Origin: Bugula neritina
Lineage: Eukaryota; Bryozoa; Gymnolaemata; Cheilostomatida; Bugulidae
DNA: 64,000 bases
Assembly: GCA_964035545.1 (NCBI GenBank)
Contig: OZ037771.1
Location: forward strand, 5,760,628-5,824,627
Direction of reading: 5' to 3'
Positions 38,993 to 52,000 of this stretch are shown here, piece after piece (position 1 is the first letter of the stretch; each line of letters begins with the position of its first letter). A program made the position numbers and the translations under genes. Below the pieces are notes generated by a model. That model was not told the DNA's origin and did no database searches. It saw only the letters and a program-made list of their open reading frames with translations.

Positions 38993-40083
38993 CTCACATT
39001 CCCTACTATCTGTCTATACATCTGTTTTCTTTCTCTAATAACCTAAATAAAAATAGCATAACAAGTTGGTTGCAGTATTTTGAAGGTTTTATCACATAAT
39101 TTGGTCGACAATGTCAGCTGTACAGGGCCTGGTTTATGATTCTTACGTATGGCTGCCGTGCCTGTTGCATAAGTTTCAATAACTATGTGACTTAAATATT
39201 TCACAGCTAAATTAGTTACCATCTTTGCAACGTGCATCATATGTATCTATCAACTGTAGAACACAAGTTAAGCATTGCTAAGTGCTAGCTTATGGTCTAC
39301 CTCTATCATCTGTTAGATTATAGTGCCTTCAACTGTAACACCAAATATTGTGATGGAAAATTAAAATGCTCACCAACTTTATGCATTTCTCTGTGTTTTT
39401 TTGTGTACCCAGCATTGAAATAACTCTACTATTTTTGTATTGTGTAGCAATGAAAATGAAACATATACTGAAATCATTTATCCTGCCTGTTTATATGTGC
39501 ATGCAGCTATATTTCCATATGGAGTTGTTTCCTTTTTTGTGAAGATGTGATGAAATAAATGCAATAACTATTCTATACTTTTGGGATTTTTAATTTCAAG
39601 GAATTGTTTTTTTGTTGTAAACTTAACTTATAGCTTGTCATTACAAGTTATGCTTGTTCATTTTTCAGTTGGCTAAAGAACCACAACTACCTATAACACT
39701 ATGAACTAGCTGCTACAAATATTAATAATGTGAACTGACTACTCTAAATGGTATCAATGATGTTTATCGCATATCGCCAGCTGACCACTGAATACTTGCT
39801 ATTTCGTACTCTTCCCATTTACTTTTCATACACATGCTATGTACATATATTATATTGATACTTAGCACAATTCACTTACCCTTGCCATCTACATACATTA
39901 TACTTCAAGTGTGCTATATACTTACTATGGATATACCCAATGCATTATGCTTAGTGCGCTATACACTTGCTATGTACATATCTGACACCACTTGAAACAA
40001 TAATTTTACCTTGCGCTCAACAAACCTATTGCTTATATGCATGGTGGTACTTTATGCTGAACTGCATGTATATAATACAGATA
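38993..40083. other. Intergenic region
   Basis: Likely poly(A) signals for the TMBIM gene are AATAAA at 39046-39051 and 39555-39560. The remainder up to 40083 should contain the promoter of the receptor gene. Nothing else recognised. Confidence 0.5.
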
Positions 40084-43000
40084 ATGTCTACGTTGGGGTT
40101 ATGTTTGCTTTCGGTAAGTTGGGTTTGTGTAGTGGCAGAGTATGGACTTGGAGTGATTAACCGACGCTGTCAGTTAAATGACACATTCGACAATCATAGA
40201 TGCCAGATAAACAGTGGTAACCTTCTCTGTAATGCTGTTAATTCACCTCAATTTTATCGCTGTCAAAAGTAAGATGTTGAAAAAATGTATTGTAATTTCA
40301 ATTTTCAATGCACCTAGATTGCTTCTACAAGCGCACATTATTATGTGGGATTTGTTAATATTTGTCAGTTATAGTGTTGAAAACTGCTGTAAAATATACT
40401 GTTTTTCTCTACAGCTTTCTTGCAACGTTTGATAATTCTTTGTTATGTATAACTCTAAGTCTAACTCACAGCATCATATGCTACACTAATTTCTTTGTCT
40501 CAAAAGTTTGCTTGTCTCTCCAGAGAATCGATGAATGGTGAGACCACATTCAGCTTTCTCTGGAGTTTGAGTGGCTCCATCAGCTACAGAACTCCTCTAT
40601 CACCCCTCGAGACACTTGGCAGCCAAGTATTCGTTAACTCAAATCCACCACCACCTTACAATTCTGCCAACTCTACCCGGTAAATCTTTACTTGTTTGTA
40701 GAATATATGCAGGCATTGAGTTTATACTTTTCTTGCATATGAAAAAGGGATTAAATTAATTTTAGCATTGAGAGTAAATAGAAATTTTAAACCGAAATAG
40801 TTGTATATTATTTAATCCAAAGTTTATTTGCCTTCTAAAATATTAGAAAATAATGCACATTAATGCTGTTCAATTTAGTTTAGGTGTATCTTGAAAAATA
40901 CAAATGCAATTTTTAATCAGAACATGAATTTGCAGATGATATATTTAGTTAGCTTTGTTCTGAAGCATGTTTCATATAAAGATACAGTTTTCTGTGTAGC
41001 CTTTGGACTATATAACATTAGGGCCTGGCTACACACTCGTAAGAATCACACGAAATCGTCTATTTTACATGAAAACACAAGACGTACGATCAAATTTGAG
41101 AATTTATACAAAATCGTGTTCGCTGGGTGCACCCACAGAAGTTGATGAACAAAAGAGTTATTAAGTACTACTTGATTGGCCAATAGAATTTAAGCAATAG
41201 TGACTATTTCAGTTCTACCACATTTCTGTGACTGGCCATCTTAATTCTGCTGTTTTTATCCTGTGCAAGACCCATTCACGGACTATTAATTATGTGTTTT
41301 GTCCAACGGATGTGTGGCTGGTCATAACGAGAGGATAACTCATGAAAATATTTACACGAATTTTGTGTGAGTTTCACAAGTGTGCGGCCAGGCCTTTAGT
41401 GTGGAATATCTGTTAGAAATTTATTTTGGGTAGTCATACATTCTATACAGTACAGTGGAATGTGTGAAAACAGAGCGTCAGGAGCAATGTAATAATGTCC
41501 CTTGTGACATTTGTAACGCTGGTAATATGTGTGGAATATGCTCATACCCGAGATGCTCAACTAGAAGCACTCACAGCTACTGTTCATCAGGTACTGCACT
41601 TGTTATCATTTTCTCACTTTGTGACTGATTCCTTTAATCTTTTACTATATTTTTGAGTACTGCCCGGTATTACTCAGTATCTTCAGCCTTTCACTGTGTT
41701 AGCCTAAGGCCACACTGCTCGTATTGTGGTGGCTCGTGGAGCTACCAGCAGCACAATACGCAAGGTCGCGTATTGACCCGGAACTATGTACTCAGCCAAT
41801 TAGCTAAGTTGATATTGAGTAGCAGTAGTTAGCTTCGCGCTACTAGCCAGTTGAGGATAGTGCAGTAAATTAAATAGACGTGTGTATTGTTAACTGTTTT
41901 ATATCAGATTTTATTATGTATTCTTGTACCCAAATACAACGATATCTACTCGACTTATCACGGTGAAGTTTCTCTAGCAGTAAATAGACTCTCTTGGTTA
42001 CACATCGACCCTAATTCTGAAAAACATAACAGTATTTTCGCAAGCGAAAATCTAAACCACAAGTGGAAAAGGTGTCCACTGTATGTGTTAAGAAAATATT
42101 CACACTTGTCGCTCAGCATTCTAAACGCAAGTGCGAATCGTCTCTGTCGTCGTCACCTAATTGGCTGGTAGTTATTTAGTGAGCTCACTTTTCTTAATTT
42201 AGTGCTACATTCCAATAAGTTGGGTTTTATTAAAAGCGAGTAGAGTTAAAAATGAAAACTGTAGCGTCAGTGAAATCTAGCTGGGGGCAGCTAGATTTTG
42301 CTGACGCTACAGTGGACACCTTTTCTACTTGTGGTTTTAATTTTCGCCTGCGAAAATATGCACAGTGTGGCTCTAGGCTAACTCTCTCTTTTTCTCGCTC
42401 TCTCTCTCTCACTGTATTACTGTATTACTCTCTCATTGTATTACTGAATAACTGTATTACTGAATAATGCATCTATTACCGTATCCATTTACCAAGTTTA
42501 TTAACAACTCTATTTGGTTTTTTGTAGCATATGAAGGGGCGCCAGTTGAATGCCAGGACTATGGGCTCTGCGATTTCTGTGCTATCAAGGCCTGCCCAGC
42601 TGATGGGTGTACAAGTAGCAGGTGTGTCAACTGCACCTGTGCTTCAACGTCTCAGATTAGTAGGTGTTTCTGTCTTTGAATTTTATTCTGTAAAATATTA
42701 TTTTTCTGTCATTTGCATTTACAAAGTTCTGGTTCGCTTCAGCCATTTACTGTTGTGTAACACCAAACTGCTTTTGGCTATATACAAGAATGCTTGCACT
42801 GAACAGTCTTAATTCCTTAATTACTTGTTTGTTCACAAAAAGAGATTTTTAAATATAAGTCAAGTCCGGTAGGTAAGTTGAAGTATATGCATAATTTTTT
42901 TAAAGATTAACATGATTGGTCGCTGTTATGTATAAGAAACAAAAATAATGATGCATCGAATTTCTCTAACTTCATTTAGATGGTCTATGACTCAGAAGCC

Positions 43001-46000
43001 AAGTCAAGCTAAATACCAGTTTTACAATTTATTTTAACATCAGTATGTTTGTATTTAACAGGCAGTGCTTGCACGGCGGAGCAGTGTAAAATCTGTAGTC
43101 AGCCTGGCTGTTATCTGTGTAATACTGGCAGATTCAACTGTTTGGCTCAAGCGGTTACAAGCTGTGATCATGATGAAGTATGCAAAGACCCGCCTACTGT
43201 ACCCAAATACCGAGTATCTTATAATATAGTAATATCACATCTGCCGAACCTTAAGGTAACTAGCCCATGGTCTGCAGAACCCAGGCATGTTGGTCATACT
43301 TTATCAACTTTTTGAGCTATATAGACATTGTATTGGCTCTACCGTTTAGTTTTTATTCTGTCTGGTAACCATGCGATTCTGTTATGATAGGAAATTAAAA
43401 GTGGGATTTTCGACACAATGTCTCGATACTTAGAGAGCATTTCCATTAAACAAGTGCCTCAGCTGCAAAAAATAGATGCATTTAAGACTGGGTAAGTGCG
43501 GCCACCACATTTTTTTGGTCAGTTTGTATGGTTTATTTTAGCATTTCAGGAGCAGTAGTGGAGAAATTGAGGTAGCCTAAGCTCTTTTATTTTATTGTTA
43601 AATTTTGGTTTGAGGCGCGGGTTGAAATTCTTGCAAGAACATAACTTTTTATGCTACATTTCTAATCTAGAACACAAGCTTTTCTTAATTTCTTCATTAC
43701 TGCACCTACCTCTAGAGCTCATCTACACAGAGTTGCATAATAATTAAATAGAATCTGAAAGTTTCTGCACTCTCCTAGAACTTGGAATTGATGTTTGTAT
43801 GTTATAGGCAGAACTTTCCCGTTCTCCACTCTTTCACATTTGACATGAGCTCTCAGTGTTCGCTGCAGAACCTGGAATTTATCAACCAATTGGTGACAAC
43901 ATCTTCACATTTGGATCTTGTAATCATATGCAAACCTGAAAGAAATATTCTCAGCCTAACAGGTATTTTTGTAGCAGAAGTGTAAAATAATTTTGCCCCC
44001 ACTGGGATTCGAACCCGAGACCTCTGACTTGCAAGCAAATGTGCTAACCATTACACACCAAAGACCACTGAGTAAACTCAACACTACAAGAAGTGTTATG
44101 TTTAAGCAAAACTCCTGACTTAATACATATGTGCATTTATAAGATTTACTGTTTTGAAATGTTTTTAATAGCTCTTCTTAATAAATACTTATTATTTTTG
44201 ACAGAAAATAAATTCAAATACACCGTTTTTGCCTCATTGTCTCGCAGTATTATTAAATTGGCAATATTATGTGTAATACTAAGTGTAACTATGTGTAGTT
44301 TTTTCCTCTCTTCTACATATTGAAACACTGTTTTGGGAAAATAAGCCTAACAAAAACTACTATACGTAAAATATTTTATTAATCGTGCTAATATTTACTA
44401 TATGTCGTTACACTATGATTTGTTGGCAATATGTGCAAGTTAGTGATTGAATACAAATTGCTTGCGTTCAGATATACTGCGTTTGTGTTTTTGTATTTGA
44501 GTTTAATTTTGTGACGTGATTAGCATTTGAAACAAAAACATTACAGGTCAAATGAATACCTAGTTATAAATATATTGTTTGTCAAGCAAGTGGTAAATTA
44601 TAAATATATTACAGGTATTAGAAAACACGGAAGTAGGTTGAGAAAACTGGTGCTGATTGGCGTAACTGATGCCTTTCAGCTAGACTTCTGCTTATTCCCA
44701 ACATATTGGGTCAACAGCGTACCAGCTAAAAAGTTGCATATTGTTGCTCCTTCAGTGAGAATAGAGTGCGGCTGTCTCACAGCTTTCTTTAGAAAGTTTG
44801 GTAACGTAAATAACTACAAATAAAGAATTTTCGGTGCAGCATCAGTTGTGAATTTGAATAATATATTGTGAATAAATTATTTCATTATATATTTTAACCT
44901 GAATTCAGTAGATTACCATTCAACAGCAGTAGTGGAGAAATTGAGATAGCCTAAGTTCTTTTATTTTATTATTAAATTTTGGTTTGGGGCGAGAGTTGAC
45001 ATTCTTGTGAGAAGATAACTTCTTTTGCTACATTTGTAATCTAGAAAACAGGCTTTTCTCAATTTTTCCACTACTGCACCTACTTTTAGATTACAGAGAG
45101 ATAATAGAGCTAATGGTTCTATTATGAAAGACACCTGAGGCTCAGTAATTGTACTCAGATTACCTGATCATCACTTCTGTGTAAATTTCACTTTAGACCT
45201 TTCAAAGACTTCCCTACACAACAAATCAATATATACATGGTTATTTTACCACGCTCCTTTAATTTATAAAGAAATCGGTATCAACAAGAAAGCTGAAAGT
45301 TTGAGTGGATAGTAATTAGTAACAACCTAATTGCTCAGTGAATAAAAATGTGTTGTATTTCGTCTTGACCTTAGCTTTCAAAATCAAGAACGCCGAGTCA
45401 TATGGCGGGGACAGATATATAGAGTTTGAAGGCAGTGATGCGCTCAAGTGTGGAGATGGTAGCTCTCTATTTCAGCATTCATATAGCTGTGACGCAGATA
45501 ACTACACCCCACTGCATGGTGTAGACATCAATATCGATATTACACACAAATGCTCAGCCGCTGGTCGTAAGTAAATTTATTATTCAGGTATGAGCTGTGC
45601 CGGTCCTACAATATTTCTAGTTGTTGCTCCCAACTACATGTCTATTATTTGTAATTTTACTACCAGGCTGTTCTAGAGAAGCCATGAATTATAAATCAAT
45701 CCTCATAGATAGCTGTTGATTTGGAATAGTCCATGCACACTTTTTTAATATTACATCCAGCCTTTCTGATGGCGGATATTATAATATACAATATTACAAG
45801 TAAGATGCTAGTGGTGCTTGTTGCAGAGTTGTGTCTCCTTAACTGTGACTGTGAGGTTGACTACTTGAGTTGTAGTAATGGGCCCACTGTACACTCTCAC
45901 AATGCTCATGTTGATGTCATCATTCAAGGTAGGTAGTTATATACCTTGAATAGTTGATACACACACACACGCGCGCACACACACACACGTACGCACACAC

Positions 46001-49000
46001 ACTCGCACCTGCGCACACACGCGTACGTCTCGTACACTTAGTACCCAAAATATACTCCTCATTTAATTGTCTGCGCAATTTTACTAAGAATTGTCTCCTC
46101 AAACTATTATCAGGAATATTATAAGAATAACTCAACGTCAAGTGTTCTTATATTACTATATCACATTCTACTCTGGCTTAGCTGACAACTTATACACACT
46201 ATTTCTAGTAGGCAAATCCGGTACTGCATTGACAGCATTTAAGATATTCAGGATTTTACTGCCACATGTTTTGCAGCAATTCAAACTTTTAGTCCTGCTA
46301 GAGCCCATACTAATACTTACAGGTAGTAAACAGTAGTTTAAATAAAACTAAATACCAGGCAAGCTGCGCTATTTGCCATGATGTTAATGTTTATTGCTAT
46401 CTTCTGGTAGATAATTTATGGTAGCTTGAAAACTTCCCTATGCTGTAGTGTAAACGATGTGTCCAATGATTTAGGCACTGACTATGGACACATTGGAAGG
46501 TTGCAGTCCAACTGTTTAGCCAACCTAACCAAAGGCTCTAATGCTGACACCATCAGAAACAAACAGATCAAGCTGCTTCTTATTGAACTTGTGAATCTCA
46601 CTGTAAGTGCTAGCAAACTGTGTTTGCTTTTTGTCAGGTAGAATAAACTTGCCTTATACAAATTCTATTAGTCTGGATGCAATCTTTAATATTTATAGGG
46701 TTAAGCCATCATTATCTAATAGTGATGTAAGTTGGAGCTAACCTAAGATATCAATTTGTGTCATAGTTTGGCCCACTTAAGCATGCTGCGACATAAGTTG
46801 TCAGCTTATTACTCAGGCAGCTTCAACCTGTTTCATCATGCTGTTCAGTAAAATTGAGATGTCCAGCTGTACTATAACAAGGACTGTATCCAGTATTATG
46901 AACAGTCCTTAACTTTTAGACAGGCTGCTTATTGTTCAACCCTTGCGCGTGAAGCTTCCCTAAAAAAAATGCAATATCAGAAAAGTTTTAATATATAAAA
47001 ATATATATCTTTACTTTGATTTTCAACTCATGTTTCATTTTCAAAATATCATTTGAACTATATTATATGTCTTTCTCCACTCTTCTTTTATTGAGAATAT
47101 ATATCTTAAATGCAGACAATAGACGTAGCAGCTTTTGATAACCATGCTGAGACATTCTTCCAACTACACCTGTACAACCTGACTAGCCTCGCTAACCTGC
47201 CCACTGGATTGCTTCAGGGGGTTGTTAGAGCAGAGCTCATTGAAATCACCTTCACTTCAATTTCAAACCTAAATGCTTTCCATGGTGCGTTCACCCTTAC
47301 AGTTATGTTTCAATTTGTTTCTATACTTAGTCACATTTGTGCTAACCACTAGTGTACCCATCTATGTGTAGCAGTATAAAATGAGCAAGGTGTAGCTGAT
47401 TCAAACATACATAAAAACTTCGTAGGCAACCAAATTTTATACCCAGGTAAATTTTATAGACAGCGATGTAGAAGTTTTAATAGTCGTATTAGTTTAATTT
47501 TGTAATCAACGTTGATTTGGGGCGCAGGTTGAAATTGCCATGATAGCATAACCTCTTTTGCTACAGTTCTACTTTAAAACACATGCTTTTCTTAGTGTTT
47601 CCATTACTTCACCTGCTTCACTTTTAGCTGCAATAGCAGTTAATAAAATAATATAACATAGTTGTTGTTAATAATTGAGTTATGTAATATTCTGTCACAT
47701 GCTGCCATAGTATATCATTGAGCAGCTGATATCTTCTCAAAGTAAGAGCTGAACCCAAGAAATTGTTTATTGCAGGGTTGAAAAATCAGCTTTTGGGAAA
47801 ACTGTGGCTGAATGACAATAAAATATCTTCCATCAGCAAAGAAGCGTTTGCCGGTTTACCCAGTCTCATACATCTCAGACTTCACAACAATGAGCTGACG
47901 TCTGTACGTAAGCTCACCTTGCCACGACCTTCATTCTACAAGTGTACTGCGTGACCCCGTGTCTATTGTATGACATGATATTAGTAACACTAAGTATTGG
48001 TAAATGAATTTCAGCTGCTTTAGTTTTCTCCCTCTATACATGTGATACAAGTATGGAGAGGGAACATGTGACAAATGAGTTCTTAGGACGTAGAGACCTA
48101 ATCACAGTTCACCTTGTGGTGCAGTCAGGATTTCAAGGCTATGAAAGCATTTCCCTATTATTTCAGCTAATTTTTGGGGCTAATTATTTATGTGCATGGC
48201 CAGAGGTGTAACTTCGCTTTTCAAGCAAAAAATGTCACAATTTAGAATAATGATTACAATTGCTTCAGTATTCCAGTATTGTCAGGTACCAGAATCATCT
48301 CAAACAAAAATATCACATCCGATATGTTATAGTTTTTGTATAACTGTGGCATGAGTGTAACACTTACAATATGTTTTTCAAAAATATTGTAGATTGATTT
48401 CTGCAATCTCAGCTCTTTCTTGTGGACAGCTTTAGAGCAGCCCATATTTATGGAAGATGTAGAAAGTCCACAGGCTATTCAGTTAGTAGATACTTCTTAT
48501 ACTTTGTATGTAGTTAAAAAGTAGTTCTGTGTTTGTAGCTATGTGTATGTATTCAGATGTATGTGTGTATATAGCTGTGTGTATATAGCTATATGTGTGT
48601 ATGTAGATATATGTATGTAACTGATGCGCGTGGTGTAATAGTGAACCATTCATCTGTTTGATTCCCTTCAGACTAAAGACTATGACATTGAGTGGTAACA
48701 ACTTAGAGTGTTCATGTAAAATGGCTTACTTTCGACGATTCACTTCTCAATCAAATGAGACAAACTCTTATCAAACATTTCGCATCATGTGGGAGGTAAG
48801 CTGACATGTTGTCATGCAGCTAGAATTACCTGTTGAAGATATATCTGGGCAGTAGAGTAGTCCAGTAAAAAAGGGCAAGTAAAAAATTCTTTCATATTGG
48901 AGTAAGTCCGAGTGTACTCACGTGCTTCAGCTAAAGATATTTTTTTATTTCATAGATCAAGGTCACTCAACTTGTATTATCTTCCCTTAGCAACTAGCCA

Positions 49001-52000
49001 AGACATCTGAACCGAAGTGCAACATCAATGGCCTGTCTTATAGTCTGTCAGAGTTTCCTTTCGACTCCAAAACTTGCATAAACCCTTTGAAGTTGGCCTG
49101 CAATTGTATGGTTCCAGGTGAGAAGACAATTTCTAGTTGTTTTAGTTACTCTGCCTTCTCTCCAGTAACTGGAACACTATAATTATAGTGAATAAAAACC
49201 CATGTCTAAATCATGTTTGAATTAAGGCATTTTTTTAGTAAAACTATTTAAAATAATTTAGGATTCTTGCATTTTTTGGGTGGCAAATAGAAATGCATAA
49301 AAACAATTTGAAAGGTGCACCTTCTAGCATTCATGATATATGTGTTTCTGTTCTTAGAGACAGAAACAGCTTGTGGGTGTGGCTACTGCACTAACAACTC
49401 TACTTGTGATCTGGAGAATGGCGTCTGCAGATGTCTAGACAAGTATATAGGTCCTTCCTGTGAACACAGCAGAGAGGTGTTTCCTGTTTGTGGCTTCAAT
49501 AACTCTCTCAGATGTTACTCCAGTGCCTCGTGTTAGTGTCTTCTTCTCAGTGTTTATTGCAGTCAGCCATAGTTTCAAGGGCTTGTTTTTAGACAAATAA
49601 CATTTTATAATTTGGGAAGACAAGATGCTTAGATTTTGACTCTTGCAAATGGAGATTTTGATATTTTTCGCACATAGTTCAGTATATTATGCAGGATTTG
49701 TGTTTTCTATTACAGGCAGCTACTTACAGTGTAATTGTCTAGACGGGTGGACAGGTGCTCAGTGCGATTTTTCGGGCGTATGCCATCCCCACCCTTGCAA
49801 ATCATGGCAGACGTGTAAAGGTGTTGGTTCTTACGTTAACTATGAAATTCTCACTACTGAGCTGAAGAATGTTGTGAAGACCGCCTACCACTGCTACGGT
49901 ATGTTTATAGTTGACTAGTCAACATGTGCAGCTAATGCTCTAATTCTAGCGTCCTGTCCACAGCTTTTATTGTACGCTGTCAAAATTCAACAAAATTTGT
50001 AGTGATGCATAGATCGCTCAATGCAACACAAAGTTTGGGGTTGCCAAGTTCAGTGGTTTGGTGAAGTTTTGAGTTTGGGTTGGAAGTTTGGTCAATGATG
50101 TGTATACAAACATTGCACCCGTGACTCCAAACTTTGTGCTGCATCTAGCAATCTTCTGAATACTACATCTTAGCATATATTCTAAATTGAGGAAATTCCA
50201 TGGTCTTACTGGGACAACTTAATATTGCTAATCATCTATTAAGTATAGTTGGTTTAATAGTTGTGTTATTTGCTGACTGGAAAAAGTTAAATTAAAAGTT
50301 CTTTTTTGCAGAAATAGATAATAGTTTACTTTCTTATAATACATAGCCATATAATTGTTATGATTATTATAGCATGCATATCAGGATATTTTCTGCTTTT
50401 TGGCCTCAGGCTTATAAATTGATGAAATCAGCAAGACGTATTATTATACTTTTTCAGATCAAGAACTTTCAGAGGAGCAGATATTTGGGACCACAAAGTT
50501 AGAATGTAATATAAAGAAAAAAGATAGCTGTTCCTTTGTTGAAGGCAGCAGTTGTATTTCCAAGGATGGGTCATACTGTGGCTGTCCAATTAATCGTACC
50601 CTTGATATGTCTACTTACTCTTGTGAAAGAGCCCCGGGTAATCCTTGCATGAATATATATTCTATAGAATATGTCTATATACTGATGTGATGCAATGATT
50701 GCAGTGTAATAATTATGTTTACATAATATGATAGTCTACAGTCTACATTGATGAAGATGGTGGAAGGCTTTTTATTAGAATGACTTTTATAATAAATGTA
50801 GTGGTGGCAGTGGTAAAGGTAGAGGTGGGGAGGTTAATAGCAACATGCAAGTAAGGCAAAACATTGGGGTTGAAAATAGATACTGGAGAAAGCATATACA
50901 AGAAAGTGCATGATATGATATGATATGAAAAGGTGATATGATATGATAAGGTGATATAATATGATAAGGTGATCTGATAAGGTGATATGATATGATAAGG
51001 TGATATGATATGATAAGGTGATATGATATGATAAGGTGATATATGATAAGGTGATATGATATGATAAGGTAATATAATAAGCATATGCTGCATGTGTTCA
51101 TGTATTTGTAGTAAAGTGCTTAGAGAATGCAGACTGTCTGAGACTGGGTCTCCGGTACATATGCACTCGCAGTGAAGCGTTGGACAGAGAGTATGGTGTG
51201 ACAGGAGAATCTCCCAAATACTGTGTCTGCAGCAACCCAAACTTGGTATGACGTCACTGTCTAGATTCTAGAGTGACCAGTAATCTCAGGCTACATCGTT
51301 TATAGTACATTTTAAGTCAGGCATCAACTTACTTGATTGGTGTTCTCTTTCTTATAGATTCAACTTTTAATTATTCGCACCCTGTAATTGTGTTTTCGGC
51401 TCTTGCATATAATATGCAGTTCTTATTTAGTTCATTGCCAATAAGTCGCCGCACATTTATAAAAGGAACTAAGCTTTAAATTTTTCTCTTTAATTCTCGT
51501 TATAACATATTATATGGTAAACATTATATAATAAATTTATTGCGTAGCGTAATTTATTTATAATAGCATGCAAATGAATTAAGATATACACAACTATTTG
51601 AAATTTTTTCTAGTGATGATCATTTGTGTTTCTTGCTGTTGTAACAAGAATTTCTTCAATTTTTCAATGGCTTGTTAAGATTTATCAATAATTTTTCAAA
51701 ATGTTTGAAGTTATTCATCCATGATTTTTGCTCTCTATTTAGGTTCTTTCTAATATCTTATTATCACTGTCATTATGCTACATTATTTACTTCTAATCAC
51801 ACACACACAAACACACATCTTTTGATTGTTCTCTTATTGCAAGTCCTTGACATTCAAAATATCTTTTACTGTTATAACTTATAATGTGAATTAATAGCTT
51901 TGTTCTGAGGGTGTGTTTGTTGATTATAGCGCAATTCACTAGACGGTTCGTGCACCACAGGTGAAGTAATACTCAGACCCCCAGCTACAAATGCCCCTTT

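Noticed and set aside
46115-46319. Possible receptor exon with an open frame (GLADNLYTLFLV)
   Set aside because: Its outgoing phase does not join the next exon, while 45932 joins 46425 directly and matches the paralogue.
50787-51101. CRISPR-like regular repeats
   Set aside because: Repeat units are contiguous without unique spacers, and the DNA is a eukaryotic intron.
50743-51240. 165-residue minus-strand frame with repeated SPYHIIS
   Set aside because: Translation of an 18-bp minisatellite and the antisense of a real exon.
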